NCBI GenBank assembly: GCA_013202845.1
Contig: JABMPT010000013.1
Location: 62,001-126,000 of the forward strand
Source of the DNA: Candidatus Woesearchaeota archaeon
GTDB lineage: Archaea > Nanobdellota > Nanobdellia > Woesearchaeales > GCA-2686295
Direction: 5' to 3'
Length of the DNA: 64,000 nucleotides
The notes beneath the pieces are model-generated. The model was not told the DNA's origin. It saw only the letters and a program-made list of their open reading frames with translations, and searched no databases. Of this stretch, positions 40,539 to 49,200 are shown piece by piece. The stretch's first letter is position 1. Every line of letters begins with the position of its first letter. The position numbers and the translations under genes are program-made.

Positions 40539-41264
40539 CTAAAATAGATTTAGTTTGAAATATTTTTCTAGGCTGACACCTTTTTCATTTATCTTTAGGT
40601 TGGCCTGCCAGTTCTCAACTCCCTTCTGCTGAGATCGATTCGCTGCATGAATTATTTTCCGGTTATCTTTGTCCAAAGCCGGACGCACAAAGGGCTTTGC
40701 ATCATACATATAACAAAGCAGTATGATGGCTCGTGAATTTTCATCTATGCTGTCAGCCAAGTCATTAAAATGTTTGATTAGACGGTCAAATGAGTCAAAT
40801 TTAGAATGAGTTCTCCTGGGAACATTGCTAGTCGGCAACATTATCAAAGGCATCTTAACCTCCAAGTAATCATTTCCTACTTTGAAATCTATTCTGGAAG
40901 CTCCCAGTTTACTCTCCCGTCTTACATCACTCTCTTTTTTCACTAAATTGGAAAAGAAATTATTTTTTATGAAAAACTCGATGTATCGGTTTATTTTGGT
41001 TTGATTTATGCCAATCCAAGTCCTGTTGGCTTTGTTTAAAGAGTCTAGAGATATAGCCTCTACTGTGAAGTCTGTGGAACGGTTGGGAGTATTGGCCTTT
41101 GAAACCAGACAGGGGATGTCCTTAAAGTCCACATCTCCAATCCTTCCTGTTGAAGGGCAGTGGGACTTGTGAATTTTGCCATTAATTTCAACCATTATAA
41201 TAAATCTGTTGGGTCGAGATTTTATTAGTCCTTCCGTCAGTTTTTCTTCAAATTCATAGTCCAT
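40539..41264 (-). CDS. sfsA: SfsA-family DNA-binding/nuclease-like protein
   Basis: 241 residues. The SfsA family (sugar fermentation stimulation protein A) is visible as GLIKSRPNRFIIMVEINGK, SHCPSTGRIGDV, TWIGINQTKINR, KLGASRIDFKVGNDYLEVKM and a final HLxxL-like helix before ILLCYMYDAKPFVRP. The SRIDF...LEVKM part holds the D...E-x-K of a PD-(D/E)xK nuclease fold. The family binds DNA or nucleotides; the function is unsettled. The gene is bracketed by two degenerate tRNA 3' ends. Confidence 0.85.
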   Translation of the reverse strand: MDYEFEEKLTEGLIKSRPNRFIIMVEINGKIHKSHCPSTGRIGDVDFKDIPCLVSKANTPNRSTDFTVEAISLDSLNKANRTWIGINQTKINRYIEFFIKNNFFSNLVKKESDVRRESKLGASRIDFKVGNDYLEVKMPLIMLPTSNVPRRTHSKFDSFDRLIKHFNDLADSIDENSRAIILLCYMYDAKPFVRPALDKDNRKIIHAANRSQQKGVENWQANLKINEKGVSLEKYFKLNLF

Positions 41265-41304
41265 GAAAAGTTAAAAAAATAATTAACTTATAAATGTTAA
41301 GAAA

Positions 41305-41340
41305 ACGCCCCTGCCAGGAATTGAATCCTAATCAACTCTG
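41305..41340 (-). repeat. Degenerate tRNA-Arg 3'-end fragment, inner copy
   Basis: CGCCCCTGCCAGGAATTGAA matches the reverse complement of the tRNA-Arg 3' end at 42924 for the first 10 bases exactly. It then still follows a T-arm pattern (GGATTCAATTCC on the minus strand). The rest of a tRNA is missing. It lies between the SfsA gene and the PEP-mobile-domain gene. Confidence 0.6.
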
Positions 41341-41365
41341 GAATTATATTTAGAAAGTGTGAGTT

Positions 41366-42826
41366 TTATTTTCTTTTAATTATTTTAACTACGCCTTTAT
41401 CGGCGTTAACTTCTACATAATCACCATCTTTCAAAACTTCTGTCGCGACTTTTGTCCCTATAATGCATGGAATCCCTAATTCCCTGCTGACAATTGATGC
41501 ATGACATGTGATTCCTCCTACATCTGTCACAATTGCAGCGGCTTTCTTCATTGCAGGAACTATTCCTGGATCAGTCATATATGCTACTAAGATATCTCCT
41601 TCATTAAACTTTGTCATGTCTTCAGGTTTTAAAACTTGTTTTACAATACCTTTAGCAAATCCTTGAGAAGCACAGCTACCTTTAATCTCCTTAATAGAAG
41701 CTATATCAATTTCTTGTTCAACCTGATTAGAAATTTCAGTCGCTTCTTTTCCAATCAGAAAATCAGCTTTATCTTTATGGAAATGAACAACACTATACTT
41801 AATACGTTCATCCAGTAAGTTTGCGTCTACTTTATTGCCATTTAGTGCCTTTGTTATTTCTTCACAATTCATATGCCTTAGTTGAATTTTATTCAGATTT
41901 AGTCTATCGGCAATCTCTTTCATTAATCTGTCCGTACAACCATAGAACCTTATTTTTACTTCCCTTAGATGAAACTTCCAAAACATGAGTTTGGTTGCAG
42001 CAGAAAACCAATGTTCTTCCCCTGAAGACATATTTAATAGATTTCTCAATTCCTTCTGTCTATCAACAAGTTTTTTTCTTTTTTCAACAATTTTGTTTAA
42101 TTCTAATTTAGGATTTAGTTTGCTTTTCACTGCATCAGAAAGAAGATTAACAAAATATTCTTTTTTTACTAATTCACCTTCTTGCTCATATTGTATCCAA
42201 AAATATTTTTTTAAGTGTGAATCAAGAATTTTATCTATTTGACTCGGATCTTTTGAATATGTTACAAGCATTTTAAGAAAATCTTCTTCCTGTTTTTGCA
42301 CCCAAGAAATTTCTTGAGAAGTGGTAAAAATAACATAGGCTTCATTAATTGAAATATCTGTGTTCTTGCATATTTTTTCTAAGATCTTTTTTAATTTTTT
42401 ACTAAATAGTTCATGGTAAAATTCTGCTGCCAATATAAGTGCATCATAATAATTAAATTTCTCTAATTGCACTATGACCTTTTGGAATACTTTTGCCAAC
42501 TCATTACTAGATAAAGATTTAAAATTTGTTTTTAGCAATTTATCTCCATATGATATTAAATTTGATTTTTCAGCAAAGAGTCCAGCTATAATCATGTGTA
42601 CATATTCTGGATTTTGCATTTTTTTCATTGCTAAAAGTCCTACATTATACCATTTATTACTATCAACTATCATTCTTGATTTTTTATTCTTAAACTCTAC
42701 AAAGAAATCTAAATCTTGGTCAAATTTCAGAACTTTCGGAATATACTTGGACATAGTTGAGAATATAGAGTAAATCCCAATCAAAGGACTTGCTCCACTT
42801 CTTCTTGTAATAATCTTAAAAACCAT
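41366..42826 (-). CDS. Stand-alone PEP-utilising mobile domain protein, second copy
   Basis: 486 residues. The last about 100 form the phosphohistidine domain: GFAKGIVKQVLKPEDMTKF, VAYMTDPGIVPAMKKAAAIV, TDVGGITCHASIVSRELG (His in TCHASI) and IIGTKVATEVLKDGD. The first 380 are helical and unassigned. No ATP-grasp or PEP barrel is present. The C-terminal domain is clearly paralogous to 30181-31200. It lies between the intact tRNA-Arg and a copy of its 3' end. Confidence 0.82.
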   Translation of the reverse strand: MVFKIITRRSGASPLIGIYSIFSTMSKYIPKVLKFDQDLDFFVEFKNKKSRMIVDSNKWYNVGLLAMKKMQNPEYVHMIIAGLFAEKSNLISYGDKLLKTNFKSLSSNELAKVFQKVIVQLEKFNYYDALILAAEFYHELFSKKLKKILEKICKNTDISINEAYVIFTTSQEISWVQKQEEDFLKMLVTYSKDPSQIDKILDSHLKKYFWIQYEQEGELVKKEYFVNLLSDAVKSKLNPKLELNKIVEKRKKLVDRQKELRNLLNMSSGEEHWFSAATKLMFWKFHLREVKIRFYGCTDRLMKEIADRLNLNKIQLRHMNCEEITKALNGNKVDANLLDERIKYSVVHFHKDKADFLIGKEATEISNQVEQEIDIASIKEIKGSCASQGFAKGIVKQVLKPEDMTKFNEGDILVAYMTDPGIVPAMKKAAAIVTDVGGITCHASIVSRELGIPCIIGTKVATEVLKDGDYVEVNADKGVVKIIKRK

Positions 42827-42923
42827 TTTTTCACAGATTGGATACCATTTCCTCTACTTCTTCGTTTACTTAATTGAACTTCATTCTTTATATAGTTTTA
42901 TAGGAATTAAACACAAAAAAATA

Positions 42924-43008
42924 CGCCCCTGCCGAGAATCGAACTCGGGTCTCAAGGTCCGCAACCTTGTATTCTTTATGGCCTAAGCATCCACTAGACT
43001 ACAGGGGC
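42924..43008 (-). tRNA. tRNA-Arg (GCG anticodon), enlarged between D-arm and anticodon arm
   Basis: On the minus strand the acceptor arm GCCCCTG/CAGGGGC, D-arm GTCT...AGGC, anticodon arm CAAGG-TTGCGGA-CCTTG (anticodon GCG), T-arm CCGAGTTCGATTCTCGG and discriminator G are all present. The gene is 85 nt long, because about 11 nt (CATAAAGAATA) separate the D-stem from the anticodon stem where one base is normal. This may be an unusual intron or insertion. Copies of its 3' end occur at 41305 and, weaker, at 40503. Confidence 0.9.
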
Positions 43009-43046
43009 AATGAACATAATAAAAAAGATATCTTTAAAAAGATTAT

Positions 43047-43511
43047 TTATTTTAAACAAGCAGATTCAATAACAAAACCTTCATAAGCTTTTTCTTCAGC
43101 TTCAGAACCACCAAGATTTCCTACTTCTGGACCATGATATATAGTGCTCGTCCTTTTTGCAAATGAACCAACACAACGATTAAAAAATATTCCTTCATAA
43201 GCAACTCTTAAATCAGACAAAGGAACACCTGCTTCAATACTAATGGATAACATTAAATTTGATGGAGAATTAAAATCATTACTATTAGCTAAAGGAATCC
43301 AAATATCCAACACTTCCCTAGGATAAATATGCCTATAATTAGCCTTTGAAGTGTAAGGTATAGGAATAACAGGTTTAGACAAACTATCTGTGAATATAGT
43401 TGAAAAAACAATTGACTCTATGAATTCACCAGTCATAAAAGGAGTTCTAAAATCAGGATTAGCTATAATTAAAGCATCAACCGATTCCAGAGTTTTTCTA
43501 ATTTGATTCAT
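43047..43511 (-). CDS. Protein of unknown function
   Basis: 154 residues, soluble, mixed alpha/beta, no motif recognised. It contains a Pro-rich PVIPIPYTSKANYRHIYPRE stretch (about 47-66) and a C-terminal YHGPEVGNLGGSEAEEKAY. It begins 23 nt after the MnmC-like gene and may be transcribed with it. Confidence 0.6.
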   Translation of the reverse strand: MNQIRKTLESVDALIIANPDFRTPFMTGEFIESIVFSTIFTDSLSKPVIPIPYTSKANYRHIYPREVLDIWIPLANSNDFNSPSNLMLSISIEAGVPLSDLRVAYEGIFFNRCVGSFAKRTSTIYHGPEVGNLGGSEAEEKAYEGFVIESACLK

Positions 43512-43534
43512 AGCAAATCGGAAAAGAATCTATT

Positions 43535-44182
43535 TTAAAAAACTTTAGTCGCTATAGTAGAAGGAGCTCTCCGACCGATAGATGGGCCATCTTTCACATC
43601 AAAGCCTGCTCTGACAAGGTTTATCCTAACAAATGTCGCACAAGAGTATGTAGCTAGTACACCATCTTTCTTAATCTTAGCAGCTATGTCTTTGAAGAAT
43701 TCTTCACTCCACATTTCAGGAGTTTTTGCAGGGGAAAAAGGATCAAAGAAACAGACGTCAAATTCACCTTCGAATTTTTTTATAGTTTTGCGAGCATCAC
43801 CAAATATTAACTCTATAGATATATTATCATTCTTAAAATAATTATTTTTTATTTTCTTAATGAATTCATAACTCTTGAAACTAGGATTCAAATCCTTCAT
43901 GCTTTCAAACAAGCTGTCATCCAGCTCCAAACCAACAATAGCTATCTTGCATTTAGGGTTTGCTTTCAGTATTGCGTCTATGGCTGCAGCAGAATTATAT
44001 CCTATCCCAAAACAGACATCCAATATCTTCACTTCTCCTTTCTTGGCAAGTTGAGCAATTTTTGTGGGCTCCGCATATTTTTTTATGGCTTCTTCTTCTG
44101 CTCCAGATACAGAATGGTATGCTTCACCAACCTTTTCATTGACAAAAGTGAAAGAGCCATCGCCTGTTTTTATTTTCTTCAT
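43535..44182 (-). CDS. MnmC-like SAM-dependent methyltransferase
   Basis: 215 residues. It matches the methyltransferase half of MnmC (DUF752 type): TGDGSFTFVNEKVGEAYHSV at the N-terminus, SAM site ILDVCFGIGYNSAAAID, acidic strand IVGLELDD, and the hallmark CFFDPFSPAKTPEMWSEEFF, then GVLATYSCATFVRINLVRAG. The oxidase half is absent. In bacteria this domain completes methylaminomethyl-uridine at the tRNA wobble position; a tRNA substrate is likely here too. Confidence 0.87.
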   Translation of the reverse strand: MKKIKTGDGSFTFVNEKVGEAYHSVSGAEEEAIKKYAEPTKIAQLAKKGEVKILDVCFGIGYNSAAAIDAILKANPKCKIAIVGLELDDSLFESMKDLNPSFKSYEFIKKIKNNYFKNDNISIELIFGDARKTIKKFEGEFDVCFFDPFSPAKTPEMWSEEFFKDIAAKIKKDGVLATYSCATFVRINLVRAGFDVKDGPSIGRRAPSTIATKVF

Positions 44183-44205
44183 GGAGAAAGAGAAATAATG
44201 ACTCT

Positions 44206-44682
44206 TTATAAAATTAATTTTAATAGCAAAAATATAATGAGTATAACCAAGAAAAAATAATACTTAGCAAATAATCCACTAATCAAACTCAAACATTTCT
44301 TTTCTTTGGATTCTAGCAAAAACAATGAACCTGTTGGAAAGCTATAGAAAAACACCAACGCAGGAATAATAGAAGACATGGTGTAAAAGCTTATGAACAA
44401 GAAAACAGCAGAGAAGAAATACATCATTTTGCTGTAATCCTTCTTCATCTGAAACAATATCAAGGAGAAGAAAACCAAGAACAAAAGCCCAAGCAGCCAA
44501 AAACCGAATTCATAAAAGATAAAGAACACAACAAGTATGAACATGATTTTCTGTAGAATAACTAGATATTTCCTGCCAGGCTTCAACTCTTCCTTAGCAA
44601 AATAACCAATCAACAAACCTACAAATAATCCTAGAAAACAAACTATCGAAACAATCAAGTCTAGTACTATGTCGGAGGCCAT
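44206..44682 (-). CDS. Polytopic membrane protein next to a pilin-like gene
   Basis: Starting at ATG 44682 (an in-frame TTG lies 12 nt upstream), it has about 158 residues and four to five hydrophobic helices, with a KPGRK loop and an LESKEKKC loop. It overlaps the end of the pilin-like gene by 16 nt. No family recognised; perhaps the membrane partner of the pilin-like protein. Confidence 0.68.
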   Translation of the reverse strand: MASDIVLDLIVSIVCFLGLFVGLLIGYFAKEELKPGRKYLVILQKIMFILVVFFIFYEFGFWLLGLLFLVFFSLILFQMKKDYSKMMYFFSAVFLFISFYTMSSIIPALVFFYSFPTGSLFLLESKEKKCLSLISGLFAKYYFFLVILIIFLLLKLIL

Positions 44683-45086
44683 TCTTGTCCACAATTATAA
44701 CCGCTTACATTCAAGTCAGGACTTCCTAAGCTAATCCATCCTACACCTAATTCATTAACTATAACCTTTACTTGCGGTGGATCATCATTTGTTTCTACAA
44801 ATACGCAGAAATCACCTGCTATACCCAAATCTTCCTTCAAAGTTTGGTAATCCTCTGCTGACAATTCCAAGAAAACAGTGTCATTAAATTCTCCAAGGTC
44901 TTCATTAACAAGACCCATCCCGAACAATTTAGCAGCAACGTAATCAGCCTTGTTAGCAAAATCCTCTACAGTAGACTCTTTCTCGCCTCCTATAAGAGAG
45001 TAGAAAACGACCATGATAAGCACAAAAACCATTAATCCTATGACAAGGTCAATTGACCATGCCTGTGCCTTTTTAGAAAATCTCAT
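44667..45086 (-). CDS. Type IV pilin-like protein
   Basis: The ATG at 45086 follows a GGGGTG ribosome binding site; an ATG 21 nt upstream is in frame but would include that site. 139 residues: MRFSKKAQAWSIDLVIGL, i.e. a basic start, KKAQ, then a hydrophobic helix continuing VFVLIMVVFYSLI, as in class III signals. The globular part has one Cys pair and ends GYNCGQEWPPT. It is followed by an overlapping membrane protein gene. Confidence 0.72.
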   Translation of the reverse strand: MRFSKKAQAWSIDLVIGLMVFVLIMVVFYSLIGGEKESTVEDFANKADYVAAKLFGMGLVNEDLGEFNDTVFLELSAEDYQTLKEDLGIAGDFCVFVETNDDPPQVKVIVNELGVGWISLGSPDLNVSGYNCGQEWPPT

Positions 45087-45184
45087 TATACACCCCTTGA
45101 GCCACATTAGAAGACCATAGTTTAAAAAAGTTTCTCTTTTTGATAAACCTTTTTAAAAAACCCTTCTTTCAATAATTACATGAT

Positions 45185-45207
45185 AGTTAGAAACTAGCTT
45201 TCTAACT
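45185..45207. promoter_or_regulatory. Perfect 9 bp inverted repeat upstream of rtcA
   Basis: AGTTAGAAA (45185-45193), loop CTAGC, TTTCTAACT (45199-45207). It lies between the likely promoter and the rtcA ribosome binding site GGAGG (45220-45224), so it would be in the 5' leader as a stem-loop. Confidence 0.5.
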
Positions 45208-45230
45208 CCATAATTTTGCGGAGGAAAATT

Positions 45231-46268
45231 ATGATAAAGCTTGATGGCTCTTTTGGGGAAGGCGGTGGAGCAATCCTTAGACAGGCTCTTGCTCTCAGTA
45301 CTTTGACAGGCAAACCTTTTGAAATCAACAATATTCGCAAGGGAAGACCAAAGCCTGGTTTGAAAGCGCAGCATATGCATTCCATCATTGCTTTGGAAAA
45401 AATCTCTGATTGTTCTGTAACTAACTACGAAGTTGGCTCTGAAAAATTAAAATTCATTCCAGGAGAAGTAAAGAACAAAACTATTGAGGTGGATGTCAAA
45501 ACTGCCGGTTCGATAACTTTGCTATTACAATCTTTGGTTCTTCCAATCGTTTTTTCAGGAAAAACAGTTACCATGAACATAATCGGTGGCACTGATGTCA
45601 AATGGTCGCAGCCAGTTGATTACTTTGCAAATGTGTTCGTGCCTCGATTAAGGCAATATGCAGATATCGATGTCAGAACTATGCTTCGAGGTTATTATCC
45701 TAAAGGTGGTGGAAAAGTAACTATTAAGATAAAGAGCAAGGCAATAGGCGCAGAGATAGAACCTTTGGAACTTACAGAAAAAGGAGAATTATTGCAGGTT
45801 CGAGGCGTTTCACATGCTTCAACTGATTTGACAAATGCTCAAGTAGCAGACAGGCAGGCTGCAAGTGCAGAATTGCTTTTATCAGATCTTAGAGTTCCTG
45901 TAAGGATAACAAGGCAGTACAGCAATACATTCAGCACAGGTTCAGGAATAACAGTATGGGCAATTTATAGCCAAGAAGGAAAGGATATATCGGTACCGAT
46001 AGTGTTAGGAGGAGATGGATTAGGAGCACCAAAGAAAAAATCAGAGGATGTAGGAAAAGAAGCAGCGCTAAACCTGAAAAAAGAGATAAATTCAGGAGCT
46101 GTCGTCGACAAATACCTCACAGATCAACTAATACCACTACTAGGCATCACAAAAGGAGAAATATTAACTTCTAAAATAACAAAACACACAGAATCAAATA
46201 TTTATGTTACAGAGAAGTTCTTAGATGTAAAGTTTGAAATAGAAAGAAATGTTATAAGAATTAAATAG
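45231..46268 (+). CDS. rtcA: RNA 3'-terminal phosphate cyclase
   Basis: Start at ATG 45231, 6 nt after GGAGGAAAA; an in-frame TTG at 45216 lies before that site. 345 residues. RtcA motifs: DGSFGEGGGAILRQALALS, GRPKPGLKAQHMHSI, KTAGSITLLLQSL, RGYYPKGGGKV, and near the C-terminus TKHTESNIYVTEKF with the catalytic His around residue 321. It converts RNA 3'-phosphate to 2',3'-cyclic phosphate using ATP. No RtcB gene is in the window. The end overlaps the convergent subtilase gene by 8 nt. Confidence 0.96.
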   Translation: MIKLDGSFGEGGGAILRQALALSTLTGKPFEINNIRKGRPKPGLKAQHMHSIIALEKISDCSVTNYEVGSEKLKFIPGEVKNKTIEVDVKTAGSITLLLQSLVLPIVFSGKTVTMNIIGGTDVKWSQPVDYFANVFVPRLRQYADIDVRTMLRGYYPKGGGKVTIKIKSKAIGAEIEPLELTEKGELLQVRGVSHASTDLTNAQVADRQAASAELLLSDLRVPVRITRQYSNTFSTGSGITVWAIYSQEGKDISVPIVLGGDGLGAPKKKSEDVGKEAALNLKKEINSGAVVDKYLTDQLIPLLGITKGEILTSKITKHTESNIYVTEKFLDVKFEIERNVIRIK

Positions 46269-49200
46269 TTTTAACTGCTTTTGCGTCTGTTGAAACCTTT
46301 TTCTCAGCTGTTTTCACTTCTTTCTTTTTCTCTGCTTCTTTCTTTACTAATTTCTTTTTCTCTACTTTTTTCTCTGCTTCTTTCTTCTCTTCTTTGACCA
46401 CGTCTTTCTTTTCTTCTTCGTTAATCTCTTTGACAAGTTTCTTCTTGTCTGGTTTCTTTAAGTCCTTGTCTTCAATTGTTTTAGGAGTTGGCTTAACGAT
46501 AAGCTCATCTGTTTTTACAAACGGCTTTATCTTCACTAGCTTTGTATTGATTAAAAAGATTAACTTCTTCTTACCAACAACCATGCCGTCATAAGTAGCA
46601 GTTAACTCTAACTCTAAAGAATCCTTCCTAACACTATCTAAAGAAACAGTCGTATCAGGCTTATCTCTAAGTTTAAGACTCAAAGTCTCACCATTAATAA
46701 CAGCTTTAACAAGACTACTACTCTTTGTAACAACCCACTCATAATCATCAACCGCAGAAGATTCTAACCGCCCATGATAACGAGACAAATCAACTACCAC
46801 AACTTCATTGCCAACTGATTGTCTAACACTCTGAGTATCAAAAATCCTATCAACCAACATGACAACATCAAGTATGTTGATTGAGCCATCATAATTAAGA
46901 TCAGCTAAAGACAACTGTTCATCTGTTGGGTCTATAATACCTAATATTATATCAACCATCACTAATACATCCTCAACAGTTAATTGATGGTCAAAATTAA
47001 GATCTCCCAACTCATATCCTATAACTTCAATATTGAATACTTGGTAAGAAAACAATTCATAATCTGAAACAGAAACATTAACAAAATGAGTTCCTGCTTC
47101 TGATGGAATCCATTCTATCAAACCAGTGGCATCGATACTCATACCAGCAGGTGCTTGAGTTAAAACATATGTTAAATTATCACCATCAACATCTGAAGCT
47201 TGAACTTGTACTTCAAATGAAGTTCCTGCCATTATGATTCCATCGTCTATTGGTTCAACATCAGGAGCATCATTAACAGGATTTATTGTTAAAGCAACAT
47301 CCTGACTTTCAAATAATCCTTCAGAGTCATACAACCTGAAAGTCATGGTTGTTGAACCATGGGCATTTGCAACTGGAGTTATTTCTAGCAAATTATTTGC
47401 TTCTGAAACAAAGTTTAGTTCAACTAATGTTCCATCAATAACTGTAACAGTCCAGTTCATGTCTGAAGGATCATCATGATCATCATTTGCATGCAGTGAT
47501 AAATCAATCACCCAAGTTTCATCATCTTCATTAGCTGTTTGATCTAGAATAGTAGGTGCAATCCAAGGTGCTTCATTAGATGGAACAATATATGCTCCAA
47601 CTATTTCAAGTTCTACTACAACAGTTCCATTGCCAACATCAGACATAAATAAATCTTCAATGTAAATATCAAGTCCGCCAATGGTGTAAGTTACACCTTC
47701 TACAATAGTTTCAACATCATCATTAACAGACATGATTGCATAATTATCCGCTGAATTTCCACCAATAACAGTTAAAACATAGTTTTGATCAAACAAATCC
47801 AAACTAAATGGAGCATCTAATTCTAAAATTAACTCTATTCCATCAACATCAATATCAAAGTATTGTTCATTAGATATGTTTCCATCTGAAACACGTATTC
47901 CAAGAGGATAATAGCCATTAGCTTCATCAGGAGTCCACTCAACAAGTCCATAGTCATTGATAGTCATACCTTCAGGACCATAAATCAACGAATAAGTTAA
48001 GTTATTTCCATCAGGATTCATAACTTCAACTTGGTATGAAAATGTTTCTCCAAGTGTGATCTCATCATCAGGTGTTGAAACTATGTCTAGGTATGCTGCA
48101 AAGTCTAAATAGCTGTAATTATTTGTTGTATAATATATATATTCATATTCATAAGTATTTCCATGACTAATATACACATAACTCACATAGTAAGGACCAT
48201 CAGTTCCTTCACGTAATATGTCATCACCATTAAAATCAATAGATACATTATTCAAACCAACACTTAGATTATGTGAATCTCCAGAGTAATCTATATATTC
48301 TCCATCTAATGTATTTAGTTGAGCTAAAAAATCATAGTCTCCTGAAACCTCTACATCCACTTCTAATGTCAATCTTAAGATGTCATAAGATCCATCTCCA
48401 TCAAGATCAACTCCTTCATCCCACATATTACTTGTCAAAGTCGCAGGCACATGCTCAAAATCAGTATAGTTGTAAGCAGCTGTTTGATAAGGATCATTTA
48501 TCCATTCTATTTCAACATAGCCGCTACCTTCAACATGTTGTGATAAAGACAAGTAATCTAAGTTGTAAGGACCATCAAAGCCTTGGTTATATATTTGTTG
48601 GCCATAGAATGAAAGTTCAACTTCTGTAACTCCCGATTCAAGAATCACATATTCTGATTCATAGTCAATCCACATTCCTGACAATGAACGTAAGCTTCCA
48701 GCTAACCTATAACTTCCAGGAACTGATACTGACACTGGAACAGCTATGACTAATTCTTCATATAAACCATTGTCATCAGCGTCGTTTGCATAATCAGTTA
48801 TGTTCTCTAAAACTATGCTTGCTCCAGCATGTTCAAATTCTTCATAAGAGTAAGCAGCTGTTTGATATGCTTCTTCATATCTCCATTCGAATTCATAATT
48901 ATCTCCTTCAATATCAAAGTCAATATCAACAGTATAAGGACCATCTTCTTCTTCGGAGTATATTTCCAATCCTGAGAAATCAACTGTTATTGTTTGAACT
49001 CCTACTTCAAGCAAACCAGCGTAATCTGAGTAGGCTACATAATTACCATTAAGTGATCTAAGAACGACATCAATATCATATTCATCTGCTTCAGTCACGT
49101 TAACATCAAAAGATAGACTTAAGACATCATAGTAAGAGTTACTGTTTTCGTCAACAACTTCTTCTACAAAATTTCCAACAAGTGTTACTGGAGGAAATTC

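Noticed and set aside
41305-41365. A full tRNA gene
   Set aside because: Only the acceptor 3' strand and a damaged T-arm are present; no anticodon or D-arm can be folded.
46850-47030. A cellulosome-type system
   Set aside because: Only the dockerin side is present; no cohesin or glycosidase was seen in the window.
48273-49052. Open plus-strand frames rich in Leu, His and Gln over the subtilase repeats
   Set aside because: They are antisense shadows of the biased repeat codons; no ribosome binding site or family motif.
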